A stretch of 64,000 nucleotides of DNA from PALSA-1353 sp036267155 (GTDB taxonomy: Bacteria; Planctomycetota; Phycisphaerae; Tepidisphaerales; Tepidisphaeraceae): assembly GCA_036267155.1 (NCBI GenBank), contig DATAWP010000047.1, positions 1-64,000 on the forward strand, in the 5' to 3' direction. Each line of letters starts with the position of its first letter. Within the stretch, counting starts at the first letter, position 1. The notes under the pieces were generated by a model. It did no database searches, was not told the origin of the DNA, and saw only the letters and a program-made list of their open reading frames with translations. This document shows, piece after piece, positions 33,635 to 41,744 of the stretch. Both the position numbers and the translations under genes were made by a program.

Positions 33635-34169
33635 GTGCGTCAGCGCCGATTCCGTCCAACCAATTCCGCGTCATCGCCGGCGAGACAAATCGATATCGCC
33701 GCAGACCGGGATATTCCCGCGAACGAAAGAACTTTGAATAGTTTCGCCGCTGCGTACGCCAACTCGTCCACGCCCACACAATAATTGAATCGCTCGAAAA
33801 AAAGGATTTTCGCCACGATTCAACATTATTCGTCGCCCAAAGCATCTCTTGCGTGATGCAGCGTCGAACCGTCCGCCGCAATACCTGCCACATCACCAGC
33901 CCCATCGGATAGTCCAGCCGGATGAGCGTGTCGGCCCTCGGCCAGATTAATTCACGCAGCTTCGTATAATTCCCACAGACCGCCCATGCGTCACCGGCGA
34001 GAGCGGATTCAATCTTCTTCCAAAGCAAATCCGTTGGCGTTTCGGTCCAGTTCGACTCCCAATTCAGCGAATCGATCTCCACGTGAGGCACCCTCAGCCG
34101 CTGCGCCAACGCACTGGCAAGGGTCGTCTTGCCGGCGCCACTTGATCCCACAATGACGACGCGCCGCAT
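33618..34169 (-). CDS. P-loop NTPase, FlaR/adenylate-kinase-like
   Basis: A 183-residue small NTPase with Walker A VVIVGSSGAGKTTLASALAQ at the N-terminus and HVEIDSLNWESNWTETPT, the second conserved block of the 'DNA topology modulation protein FlaR' group of kinase-like proteins. LIRLDYPMGLVMWQVLRRTV and the Arg-rich lid (RTQRRNYSKFF) also fit. Substrate unknown. It lies 18 bases after argH and overlaps the next gene. Confidence 0.75.
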   Translation of the reverse strand: MRRVVIVGSSGAGKTTLASALAQRLRVPHVEIDSLNWESNWTETPTDLLWKKIESALAGDAWAVCGNYTKLRELIWPRADTLIRLDYPMGLVMWQVLRRTVRRCITQEMLWATNNVESWRKSFFSSDSIIVWAWTSWRTQRRNYSKFFRSREYPGLRRYRFVSPAMTRNWLDGIGADAHAENH

Positions 34170-34187
34170 TCCGCAATCCTTTGAGCA

Positions 34188-35591
34188 TCAGAGCTTGAGC
34201 CGTTTTTTCCATGCCGCGAGCTGCTCCTCGAATGGCTTGCCGCCGGCAGCCCCGGCGCTTTGGTATCGCTTCACGACATTCCGCGCCCCTAGCGCATCAT
34301 AAATATCCTTCCCAATACCCACGCCAGCGCCCTGTGCTTTCACCGCCGCCTCAAACTCTTCGATCTTCAACTCCCCCAGCGAACCCTTCCCTTCCTTCTC
34401 GCATTTCGCCACCAGCGCCCCGACAATCTGATGCGCCGTCCGAAACGGCACGCCCTTGGTCACCAGATATTCCGCCAGCGAAGTCGCATCCAAAAACCCC
34501 CGATCCAGCGTCGGCTCAATCTTCTCCTTGACGAAATTCGCCGATTCCACAATCGCCGCCGCCATGGTCAGGCACGACGAAACCACGTCATACGCCCGGA
34601 AAACGATCCGCTTGTCCTCCTGCAAATCGCGGTTGTATCCAATCGGCAACCCTTTCAGGATGGTCATCAGCGCAAACAAATCCCCATACACATTCCCGCA
34701 CCGCCCGCGGATCAGTTCCAGCAAATCCGGGTTCTTCTTCTGCGGCATCATCGACGAACTGGTCGTGTATTTATCCGCGATCTTGATGAATCCGAATTCC
34801 GTGGACATGTAAATAATCCACTGCTCCGCCCAACGGGAGAGGTGCATGGAGATCATCGAAAGATGAAACAAAAACTCCACGGCCAAATCACGGCTGGCCG
34901 TCTCCGCAATGCTATTAGCCGGCGGCCCGTACATGCCCAAAAGCTTGGCCGTCTGGGCCGCGTCCACGGGCAGCGATGTGCCGGCAATCGCTCCCGAACC
35001 AAGTGGGCTTACCATCGCTTTGCGCGCAAAGCGGGATGCACGGTTAAAATTCTCCGACAGCATTGAGCACCAGGCCAGCGCCTCCGAGCCCGCGACAATC
35101 GGCTGGGCACGCTGGAGATGGGTGTACGACGGCATCACGATATCCCGGCTCCGCTGCGCCAACCGGAAAAATGCGCAGCACAGGGCCTCGAGATTCGCGT
35201 CCACCTGCCGGTTCGCCTCGTCCACCCAAAGCAGCAGATCCGTCGCCACCTGATCGTTCCGGCTCCGCCCCGTGTGCAGCTTCTTCCCCGGCTCGCCGAT
35301 CCGCTCGATCAGTGCCGCCTCGATCACCATGTGAATGTCTTCCAGACTTTCATCAAATTTAAATTTCCCCGCTTCGATGTCGCGCTCGATTCCCTTCAGC
35401 CCGTCGATGATTACATCGCGCTCGGCATCCGCGATCAGCCCCACCTTCGCCAGCATCGTCGCATGGGCGATGCTCCCGGCGATGTCGTGCTTGTACAACC
35501 GACGGTCGTAGCTGATTGACTCGACAAATTTCTGGGCCAGTTCGTCGGTCGCTTCGCCGATTCGCGCTTGCCAGGATTTCTCGCTTGCCAT
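34188..35591 (-). CDS. argH: Argininosuccinate lyase
   Basis: A 467-residue fumarase/aspartase-fold enzyme releasing fumarate and arginine in the last arginine-biosynthesis step. Signatures: LHTGRSRNDQVATDLLLW, SYTHLQRAQPIVAGSE with the catalytic His, and SSSMMPQKKNPDLLELI, the superfamily signature loop with the catalytic Ser. The frame extends 19 codons upstream, but ATG at 35591 (ASEKSWQARIGEATDELA) gives the normal ArgH start. The upstream extension falls in the hairpin region 35616-35709. Confidence 0.95.
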   Translation of the reverse strand: MASEKSWQARIGEATDELAQKFVESISYDRRLYKHDIAGSIAHATMLAKVGLIADAERDVIIDGLKGIERDIEAGKFKFDESLEDIHMVIEAALIERIGEPGKKLHTGRSRNDQVATDLLLWVDEANRQVDANLEALCCAFFRLAQRSRDIVMPSYTHLQRAQPIVAGSEALAWCSMLSENFNRASRFARKAMVSPLGSGAIAGTSLPVDAAQTAKLLGMYGPPANSIAETASRDLAVEFLFHLSMISMHLSRWAEQWIIYMSTEFGFIKIADKYTTSSSMMPQKKNPDLLELIRGRCGNVYGDLFALMTILKGLPIGYNRDLQEDKRIVFRAYDVVSSCLTMAAAIVESANFVKEKIEPTLDRGFLDATSLAEYLVTKGVPFRTAHQIVGALVAKCEKEGKGSLGELKIEEFEAAVKAQGAGVGIGKDIYDALGARNVVKRYQSAGAAGGKPFEEQLAAWKKRLKL

Positions 35592-35615
35592 GATCGGGGA
35601 TTGTATCGCAAGGCG

Positions 35616-35709
35616 GCGCGGGCGTCCCGCGCGCCAAAACCCCCGCAAAGCGGGGGGCTAACGGAATTGGCGTTATTGCCGTCCGTTAGCCTCCCGCTTG
35701 GCGGGGGAT
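35616..35709. repeat. Stacked hairpins, 'CCCCGCAAAGCGGGGGGCTAACGG' type, at the GNAT 3' end
   Basis: Arms 35638-35664 and 35683-35709 match in reverse orientation at 24 of 27 positions, with an 18-base loop. Each arm also folds on itself (CCCCCGC-AAA-GCGGGGG). A further hairpin, GCGCGGG-CGT-CCCGCGC, lies at 35616-35632. The right arm encodes the last codons and the TAA of the acetyltransferase gene, so it overlaps coding sequence. Confidence 0.85.
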
Positions 35710-36141
35710 TCGCACCATCTTGAAATGCGGCCCGGCCGTCGGAATCTCGAATTCCTCCGACACAATCTCCCACCCATATTTCCGATAAAACTCCGCCGCC
35801 GGCTTGCGGGCGTTGGCCCACAGAATCCGCACTCCCTTTTCCGCCGCCACGCGATCGACTTCCGTCAATATTTGTCGCCCGACGCCGCGACGCTGATAGG
35901 CCGGATCGACCGCCATCCCGCGCAATTGGCAGGCGCGCTGGCCGTTCCATTCATTCACCAGAATTGTCGCGCACGCGATCACGTTCCCGCCCTCTTTCGC
36001 GGCCAGATGAACGGTCTGCGGGTCGTCGTCACCGGGAAATTTCGCGGCTTCCCTTGGCAACCCGGCGCGCAGCACCGCAAGGCGAAGATCGACGACCTGC
36101 TCTACGTCCACGCGCTCAATTTTGATCGCGCTCATTTCCAC
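35686..36141 (-). CDS. GNAT-family N-acetyltransferase
   Basis: A 151-residue acetyltransferase. The acetyl-CoA binding motif is CQLRGMAVDPAYQRRGVGRQ (motif A, R/Q-x2-G-x-G/A), followed by RILWANARKPAAEFYRKYGW (motif B). The substrate is not predictable. Its last seven codons (IPRQAGG) and stop lie inside the inverted-repeat arm at 35683-35709, so its native C-terminus was probably replaced by the repeat. It overlaps the upstream aldo/keto reductase gene by ten bases. Confidence 0.85.
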   Translation of the reverse strand: MEMSAIKIERVDVEQVVDLRLAVLRAGLPREAAKFPGDDDPQTVHLAAKEGGNVIACATILVNEWNGQRACQLRGMAVDPAYQRRGVGRQILTEVDRVAAEKGVRILWANARKPAAEFYRKYGWEIVSEEFEIPTAGPHFKMVRIPRQAGG

Positions 36142-37058
36142 GCCTGCGGATGGTCCTCTCGCACCATTTCCAACTCCGCCGCCCGCGCGTTGGAGCGGAC
36201 TTGTTCCTCATTCTTGCAGCCGGGAATGACGCTTGTGACGGCCGGATGCTGCAAGCACCACGCCAGCGCCCACTCGGCCATGTTCGCGCCGGCCGGCACT
36301 TCCTTGCGGCGAATCTCTTCCACGTCGCGCAATTTCTGATCGACGGACGCTCGATCCTGCCCGGCTCGCACATCTCGATCCCCAAAGGCCGTGCCCGGCT
36401 TATATTTCCCGCTCAAAAAACCGCTCGCCAGCGGCACCCGCGCCAGGACGCCAAGATTCTGTTTCCGGCAAATCCCAAACACCTGCTCCTCCGGCGTCCG
36501 GTCCAGCCGGTTGTAAATCACCTGGATCGCCTCCACGTGCCGCTTCGTCGAATCCTCCACCTGGTTCACATTCTTCCGCGTTTGTCCGGAAATTGAATTG
36601 CCCAAATGACGGATTTTTCCTGATTTCAGCAGCTTTTCGAGCAACGCCGTCAATTCATCATTGGCGAATTCCTCGTATCGAATGCTGTGGTATTGAAGCA
36701 GATCGATGTACTCCGTTTTCAGCGCCTTCAGCGATTCCTCGACTTGCACGGCCACTTGTTGCGCCGAGCGTTCATCGGTCCGGTTCAGATGCCCGTGGAA
36801 TTTGTGTCCGAATTTGGTGGCCACGATCCACTGCGCCCGATCCCGCTGGATCGCGTTGCCGATAAACGCTTCGGAGGTGTGATCGCCATAGCACTCGGCC
36901 GTGTCGATGAGGTTGATTCCTGTTTCGCGGGCGACATCGAACATGCGATCGACTTCATCCTGCCGAAAATCCTTGCCCCATTCCCCGCCGAATTGCCAGG
37001 TGCCCATTCCGATGACGGAGACGCGCAAATTGCTTTTTCCCAGCCGTCGATATTTCAT
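36132..37058 (-). CDS. Aldo/keto reductase
   Basis: An NADPH-dependent oxidoreductase of about 308 residues, TIM-barrel fold. Catalytic residues: Asp and Tyr in NLIDTAECYGDHTSEAFIG, Lys in WIVATKFGHKFHG, His in LLQYHSIRYEEF. The NADP-binding C-terminus has PLASGFLSGKY and SVIPGCKNEEQVRSN. ATG at 37058 (KYRRLGKSNLRVSVIGMGTW) is the canonical family start; the 16-codon upstream extension is not. The cold-shock gene terminator lies just upstream. Confidence 0.9.
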   Translation of the reverse strand: MKYRRLGKSNLRVSVIGMGTWQFGGEWGKDFRQDEVDRMFDVARETGINLIDTAECYGDHTSEAFIGNAIQRDRAQWIVATKFGHKFHGHLNRTDERSAQQVAVQVEESLKALKTEYIDLLQYHSIRYEEFANDELTALLEKLLKSGKIRHLGNSISGQTRKNVNQVEDSTKRHVEAIQVIYNRLDRTPEEQVFGICRKQNLGVLARVPLASGFLSGKYKPGTAFGDRDVRAGQDRASVDQKLRDVEEIRRKEVPAGANMAEWALAWCLQHPAVTSVIPGCKNEEQVRSNARAAELEMVREDHPQAWK

Positions 37059-37104
37059 GGCGGCATTGTCTGCTGACGTGTGACCGGTGACAAACGGCAT
37101 CAAC

Positions 37105-37135
37105 AAAAAACCCGCCGATCAAGGCGGGTCTTTTT
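37105..37135. terminator. Terminator of the cold-shock gene (bidirectional form)
   Basis: ACCCGCC-GATCAA-GGCGGGT (37110-37129) flanked by six As (37105-37110) and TCTTTTT on the other side. Read on the minus strand, the stem is followed by TTTTTTG, 25 bases after the csp stop, so it ends the csp mRNA and insulates the aldo/keto reductase gene. Confidence 0.88.
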
Positions 37136-37160
37136 CAATTCGTAGAATTCACAAACTTCT

Positions 37161-37403
37161 TCAGCCGGCCGACGCGGGCGCCGGCGCGGGAGCCCCGGCT
37201 ACCACTCTGCGCACGCGGGTCGCCTTCATTCCCTTGGGTCCGTCCTCGACTTCGTATTCGACCGTTTCGCCATCCTGAAGCGTGCGGAATCCTTCCGCCT
37301 CGATGACGGTGTGATGAACAAAAACATCTTTGCCGCCCTTGTCGGAAGAGATGAATCCAAACCCTTTTTGGTCGTTAAACCACTTGACCTTACCCGTGGC
37401 CAT
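37161..37403 (-). CDS. Cold-shock DNA/RNA-binding protein
   Basis: An 80-residue CspA-like single-strand nucleic-acid chaperone. RNP1 and RNP2 are in KVKWFNDQKGFGFISSDKGG and KDVFVHHTVIE. The domain (residues 1-66) is followed by an Ala/Pro tail (VAGAPAPAPASAG) not found in the shortest members. ATG at 37403 has AAGGAG eight bases upstream. A long gene-free leader region precedes it, as is common for cold-shock mRNAs. Confidence 0.93.
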   Translation of the reverse strand: MATGKVKWFNDQKGFGFISSDKGGKDVFVHHTVIEAEGFRTLQDGETVEYEVEDGPKGMKATRVRRVVAGAPAPAPASAG

Positions 37404-37958
37404 GAAGCCACTCCTTTCCGAGACATGAATCGACGCCGAGAGCGTCAATCAACCCTGCGGCAACGTCACAATAGGTGTCCGCCGAGCCCTTCCCGAGCGG
37501 ATCGCGTCTCCCGGTGCCGACGGGACTCATGACGCGCCGTGCAAAAACATACCACGCCCCCACCCGACGCTCCAAAAAAGACCGTGGTTTTCCTCAATCC
37601 CCAGCGGACTTATCCACAAAGCCGTGGCGCGATGCGCGAATTTTGCCCATTATTCCAAGTGATTTAGCGTACAACGCTCGGTTCGCTTCGAAAAATCCAG
37701 ATGCTTTTTAATTTTCGGCATTTGCGACAACTGTAACTGTCTGTGAAAAAACATTTTAGGAATATTCGTCATTTTAGCATCACGTCAGGACTATTTTCAG
37801 TATCTGTTAGGATTCCCGGCTCGCTTTTGCGTGTCTCCGGTTCGGAATCATTCGCGGTCGAGCAATTCCTGGAATTATCCACGAGTTATCCACAATCGTC
37901 GGTCGAGCTTGATTTTCCCATCTGTTGCGGACACTATCCGCCCCGCTACGCGGATTGC
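37404..37958. promoter_or_regulatory. Divergent intergenic region with DnaA-box-like sites
   Basis: 555 bases between csp (minus) and lptB (plus) without a supported gene. It carries TTATCCACA at 37610-37618, TTATCCACG at 37875-37883 and TTATCCACA at 37886-37894, matching the bacterial DnaA box consensus TTATNCACA on the same strand. 37640-37800 is richer in A+T than its surroundings. It must hold the promoters of both genes; DnaA binding is a possibility only. Confidence 0.5.
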
Positions 37959-38696
37959 ATGAACCTTTTGGAAGTCACCAAGCTCGTCAAATCCTACAGC
38001 GGGCGCACGGTCGTCAACGACGTCAGCTTCCTGATCCGTCAGCGTGAAGTCGTTGGCCTCCTTGGCCGAAACGGGGCCGGAAAAACCACCACTTTCCGGA
38101 TGATCCTCGGCATGGTCGAGCCGGACAGCGGCGCCGTCGCCTTCGATGCCGTGGACATCACCTTCCTGCCGATGTTCAAACGCGCCCGTCTTGGAATCGG
38201 ATATCTCTCTCAGGAGCGCAGCGACTTCCGCAGGCTAAGCGTTCTTCAAAATCTTCTGGCCATCCTGGAAACCCTGAACCTCACGCGCCGCCAGCGCATG
38301 ACGCGCGCCCAGGCTCTGCTCGATCAATACGGCCTCACCCGCCAGCGGAATCAGAAGGCCGACACCCTCAGCGGCGGCGAGCGGCGGAAACTCGAAATCG
38401 CCCGCGCCCTGGTCACCGATCCCAAGCTCATTCTCCTCGACGAACCTTTCAGCGGCGTCGATCCCATCGCCGTCGAAGATCTCCAAAAGGAAGTTCGCCG
38501 GCTCAAGGACGAATTCGGCAAAAGCGTTCTCATCACCGACCACAATGTCGCCCAGACCCTGCGCGTCTGCGATCGCGCCCTGATCATCGCCGACGGCCAG
38601 GTCTTCAAAGACGGCACGCCCAAACAGATCATCAACGACCAGGAGGTCCGCAACGCCTATCTCGGCAACACCTTCCGCGGCGATGAATTCGACTAA
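37959..38696 (+). CDS. lptB: LPS-export ABC transporter ATP-binding protein
   Basis: A 245-residue ATPase. Walker A is LLGRNGAGKTTTFRMILGMV, the signature is TLSGGERRKLEIARALVTDP, and Walker B is LILLDEPFSGVDPIAVEDLQ with an H-loop in ITDHNVAQTLRVCDRALII. DPIAVEDLQ and GVDP are typical of LptB over other family members. It energises lipopolysaccharide transport with LptFG, supporting a diderm envelope. The frame opens upstream at 37743, but ATG at 37959 gives the family length. No lptA/lptC neighbours are seen. Confidence 0.9.
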   Translation: MNLLEVTKLVKSYSGRTVVNDVSFLIRQREVVGLLGRNGAGKTTTFRMILGMVEPDSGAVAFDAVDITFLPMFKRARLGIGYLSQERSDFRRLSVLQNLLAILETLNLTRRQRMTRAQALLDQYGLTRQRNQKADTLSGGERRKLEIARALVTDPKLILLDEPFSGVDPIAVEDLQKEVRRLKDEFGKSVLITDHNVAQTLRVCDRALIIADGQVFKDGTPKQIINDQEVRNAYLGNTFRGDEFD

Positions 38697-38774
38697 CCCC
38701 ACAAGAGCCCCCATACCCGCATTTGGCAATTGCCGTTGAGCGACCCTACAATCCGTTTTTGCGGAGTTCCGTTT

Positions 38775-40040
38775 ATGTCTTATCGAAGAAAGCTGGTCCT
38801 GGGATGCCTCCTCGCCGCCCTGATTGGCATAGGTATCGCGGCCCTATCGCATTCCAGCGCTCAGTCGGCCGCCACTCAGCCAACGGTCGTCATCTCTCCC
38901 CAGGCCCGCGAACTTCTGGATCAGGTTCGGCAGGCATACGCTTCGCTTAAATCCGTTTCGATCTCCGGCACGGTCGAAGGCCGGTTCGACATCGATGGCG
39001 TCCGCAAAAGTAACACCGGCGAATTCACCGGCCTCTATTCCTCCACCGGCCAGTTTCGCAGTGAAATGAAGGACAGCAGCGCCGGGACCGGCAATGCGCC
39101 CTCGACACAACCCACCAGCGATGCCCTGATGGGAAACGACGGCAAAAAGGTTTATGTTTTCCTGCCCACCCGCAACCGATACATTTTGGCCGATGCGCCC
39201 CAGAGCAAGGCTAACCTGGATTCCCTTGGTCCGGATATCGCCGATCTTTTGCGAAGCCAGGACCTGTCGCTCGCCTTGGCGCTGTCGGGTGATGCGGCCG
39301 GCGAACTGTTGCAGGATGCCACCTCCGCCCTTCGCGTGGACGATGTGAAGATCAACGGCCAGGCGTTTCCTGCCATCATCCTCCTCTATCCGCAGTACGA
39401 TGAAACTTTGGCAATCGATCCCCAGACCCATCTCGTGCGCCGGGCCGTGGCCGATCTGTCGAAGAACGCCCGCCTGCAGGGCGCCAGCGAAGTCAAGACG
39501 GCCCAGTTGACGATGGATTACGTCAACACTCCCTCCGCCCCGGTGGAAGCGGGACAATTTTCCTGGTCGCCGCCTCCCGGCGCACAGGAGCTGACCGCTG
39601 CCGACAGCGGTTCCGATCTGGCAGGCAAACCCGCCCCGGCTTTCTCACTGACGGGCATGAACGGCAAAGTCGTCTCCAGCGAGAGCCTCAAGGGTTCGGT
39701 TTACGTTCTGGATTTCTGGGCGACGTGGTGCCCACCGTGTGTGGCGTCGCTGCCGCATCTGGACGGGATTTATAAGGATTTTAAAGACAAGGGCGTGAAG
39801 TTCTTCGCCGTCAACGAGCAGGAGGACAAGCCAACCATTCAGAAGTTTGTTTCGGATACCAAGCTCGGTATCCCGGTGCTGATGGATTCCGACGGCAGCG
39901 TCGGCCAGTTGTATGATTCCGATGGGGCAATCCCGATCACCATCGTCGTCGGCAAAGACGGCAAGGTCATAAAAGCCGCCCACATGGGAGGCGCCGAGGA
40001 CGAACTCCCCCCGATTATCAGCGCCGCCGTCAAGCAATAG
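38775..40040 (+). CDS. Exported TlpA-like thioredoxin-fold protein with N-terminal DUF2092-type domain
   Basis: About 421 residues. A signal/anchor segment (KLVLGCLLAALIGIGIAAL) is followed by a TQP-containing linker, a ~200-residue domain resembling DUF2092 or outer-membrane lipoprotein-sorting folds (ELLDQVRQAYASLKSVSISG, YPQYDETLAIDPQTHLVRR), and a C-terminal thioredoxin domain (~280-421) with the redox motif VLDFWATWCPPCVASLPHLD and the cis-Pro region AIPITIVVGKDG. It probably acts in the periplasm as a disulfide reductase or carrier. This two-domain layout is common in Planctomycetes. ATG at 38775 is preferred over 38730. Confidence 0.85.
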   Translation: MSYRRKLVLGCLLAALIGIGIAALSHSSAQSAATQPTVVISPQARELLDQVRQAYASLKSVSISGTVEGRFDIDGVRKSNTGEFTGLYSSTGQFRSEMKDSSAGTGNAPSTQPTSDALMGNDGKKVYVFLPTRNRYILADAPQSKANLDSLGPDIADLLRSQDLSLALALSGDAAGELLQDATSALRVDDVKINGQAFPAIILLYPQYDETLAIDPQTHLVRRAVADLSKNARLQGASEVKTAQLTMDYVNTPSAPVEAGQFSWSPPPGAQELTAADSGSDLAGKPAPAFSLTGMNGKVVSSESLKGSVYVLDFWATWCPPCVASLPHLDGIYKDFKDKGVKFFAVNEQEDKPTIQKFVSDTKLGIPVLMDSDGSVGQLYDSDGAIPITIVVGKDGKVIKAAHMGGAEDELPPIISAAVKQ

Positions 40041-40187
40041 CCCGGATTCCCCGCACATTTCCCTAAAAGCCCACGGCGTCGTCGTGGACGTTCCCCCGAT
40101 AAAACCCCCCGCCGGAAATACCAAACCCGCACGAGTTCGTTTTGTAAAAGTGCCCGCTCCATGTAACCGATTATCTTCTGTAAGCCA

Positions 40188-41696
40188 TTGAACGCAAAGA
40201 AGGTTGAGAACTTGAACACCGAACTCGTCAAAAAAATTCGCCAGTGCCCCAATTTACCGTCACTGCCCTCCATAGCGGTGCAGATTCTGGAGTTGGCGAG
40301 CAAGCCCAATGTTGATATCGCGGAAATAGCCCGGCTGATCTCCAAGGACCCGGCACTCTCCACTAAAATCCTCCGCACCGTCAACAGCAGCTTCTACGGC
40401 CGCAGCCAGCACGTCAGCACCATTAGCCATGCCTTGGTCATCCTCGGCCTGCAATCGGTCAAGACGCTGGTCCTGGGATTTTCATTGGTCACGACCCTCA
40501 GCAAGGACAAACAGCGCGGATTCAATCACCTGAACTATTGGCGGCGCAGCATCTACGCCGCCACCGCCGCCAGAACCATCGCCATCAAAATGAACATCGT
40601 CCAGCAGGAAGAGGCGTTTCTGGGCGCGCTCCTGCAGGACATCGGCATGTTGGTTCTGGATCAGGCCGTGGGCCAGCAATACAGCGAAATCTGCGCCAAA
40701 TCCTCCACGCATCTCGAGCTGGTCAAAGCTGAAACCGAAGCGCTGGGCATGACCCACGCCGAGATCGGCGCGATCCTTGCCGAGCAATGGAAGCTTCCAC
40801 CGATCCTGGTCACCACCATCGGCGCCAGCCACGATCCGTCCACCGTCACCGACCGCACGCTCAAAGCCATCTCCCTGCTGGTCCATCTTGCGGGCCTCTG
40901 CGCCGATGTATTCGTCGACGCCCAGGCCGCCAACGCGATCGTTCAAGTGCGGGCGCTGTGCGCTTCGGCATTCAAGCTGAGCGAGGCCGATTGCGACAAG
41001 CTTCTGGACGAAATCTCCGTCAAGACGAAGGAAGTAGTTTCGCTTTTTGAAATCAAGATCGGCGTGGCCTCAAACTTCGAAGCGATTCTTGAAAAAGCCA
41101 ACGAAGCCCTGGTTGAACTGACGCTTCAATCCCAGATGCAGGCCAGCAAGCTCCAGCAGCAGAATCAGGTCCTGCAGAAGAGGGCGACCATCGACGCCCT
41201 GACAGGTCTGAACAATCGCGCGGTATTTGACGAAAGCCTCAAGCAGCATTTCGCCGCATCGAGGACGGCCGCCAGCCCGCTCACCCTTCTCATGATCGAC
41301 GTGGACAACTTCAAAGCCATCAACGACCATTGGGGACATCAGATCGGCGATCTGGTTTTGGCTGGCCTGGGAAAGCTCCTCAGAAGCGCCGCCCGACACC
41401 AGGATTTGGCCGCACGCTATGGCGGCGAGGAGATGGCCCTGCTGTTGCCGCAAACCCCGCGCGCCGTAGCCGCCGCGCTTGCCGAGACCATTCGTCTCGC
41501 CATCGCCAAGAAACCCATGGTCTGCGGAACCCAATCCGTCCCCGTGACAGTTTCGATCGGTGTAGCCACATTGGAGCCGCACAGCCTGATGACCGACCCC
41601 TCGCACCTGCTCAAAGCCGCCGACATGGCCGTCTACGCCGCCAAGCATTCCGGCCGCAACTGCGTCAAAATCTTCTCCCTGAAAGACGCGGCGTAA
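40188..41696 (+). CDS. HDOD-GGDEF signalling protein (predicted diguanylate cyclase)
   Basis: 502 residues. Residues ~15-215 are an HDOD domain (LPSLPSIAVQILELASKPNV, ARLISKDPALSTKILRTVNS), a degenerate HD fold for protein interaction. A coiled-coil linker (~300-325, MQASKLQQQNQVLQKRAT) leads to a GGDEF domain (~330-500): DALTGLNNRAVFDESL, DVDNFKAINDHWGHQIGD and active site RYGGEEMALLLP. The RHQD inhibitory site lies five residues before GGEEM. The final Phe is Met, usually tolerated, so c-di-GMP synthesis with feedback inhibition is predicted. Confidence 0.92.
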   Translation: MNAKKVENLNTELVKKIRQCPNLPSLPSIAVQILELASKPNVDIAEIARLISKDPALSTKILRTVNSSFYGRSQHVSTISHALVILGLQSVKTLVLGFSLVTTLSKDKQRGFNHLNYWRRSIYAATAARTIAIKMNIVQQEEAFLGALLQDIGMLVLDQAVGQQYSEICAKSSTHLELVKAETEALGMTHAEIGAILAEQWKLPPILVTTIGASHDPSTVTDRTLKAISLLVHLAGLCADVFVDAQAANAIVQVRALCASAFKLSEADCDKLLDEISVKTKEVVSLFEIKIGVASNFEAILEKANEALVELTLQSQMQASKLQQQNQVLQKRATIDALTGLNNRAVFDESLKQHFAASRTAASPLTLLMIDVDNFKAINDHWGHQIGDLVLAGLGKLLRSAARHQDLAARYGGEEMALLLPQTPRAVAAALAETIRLAIAKKPMVCGTQSVPVTVSIGVATLEPHSLMTDPSHLLKAADMAVYAAKHSGRNCVKIFSLKDAA

Positions 41697-41744
41697 CGCA
41701 GCCCCACAAGCCGCGGGATCGCCATCCAGCGGGTCTTCGACCGC

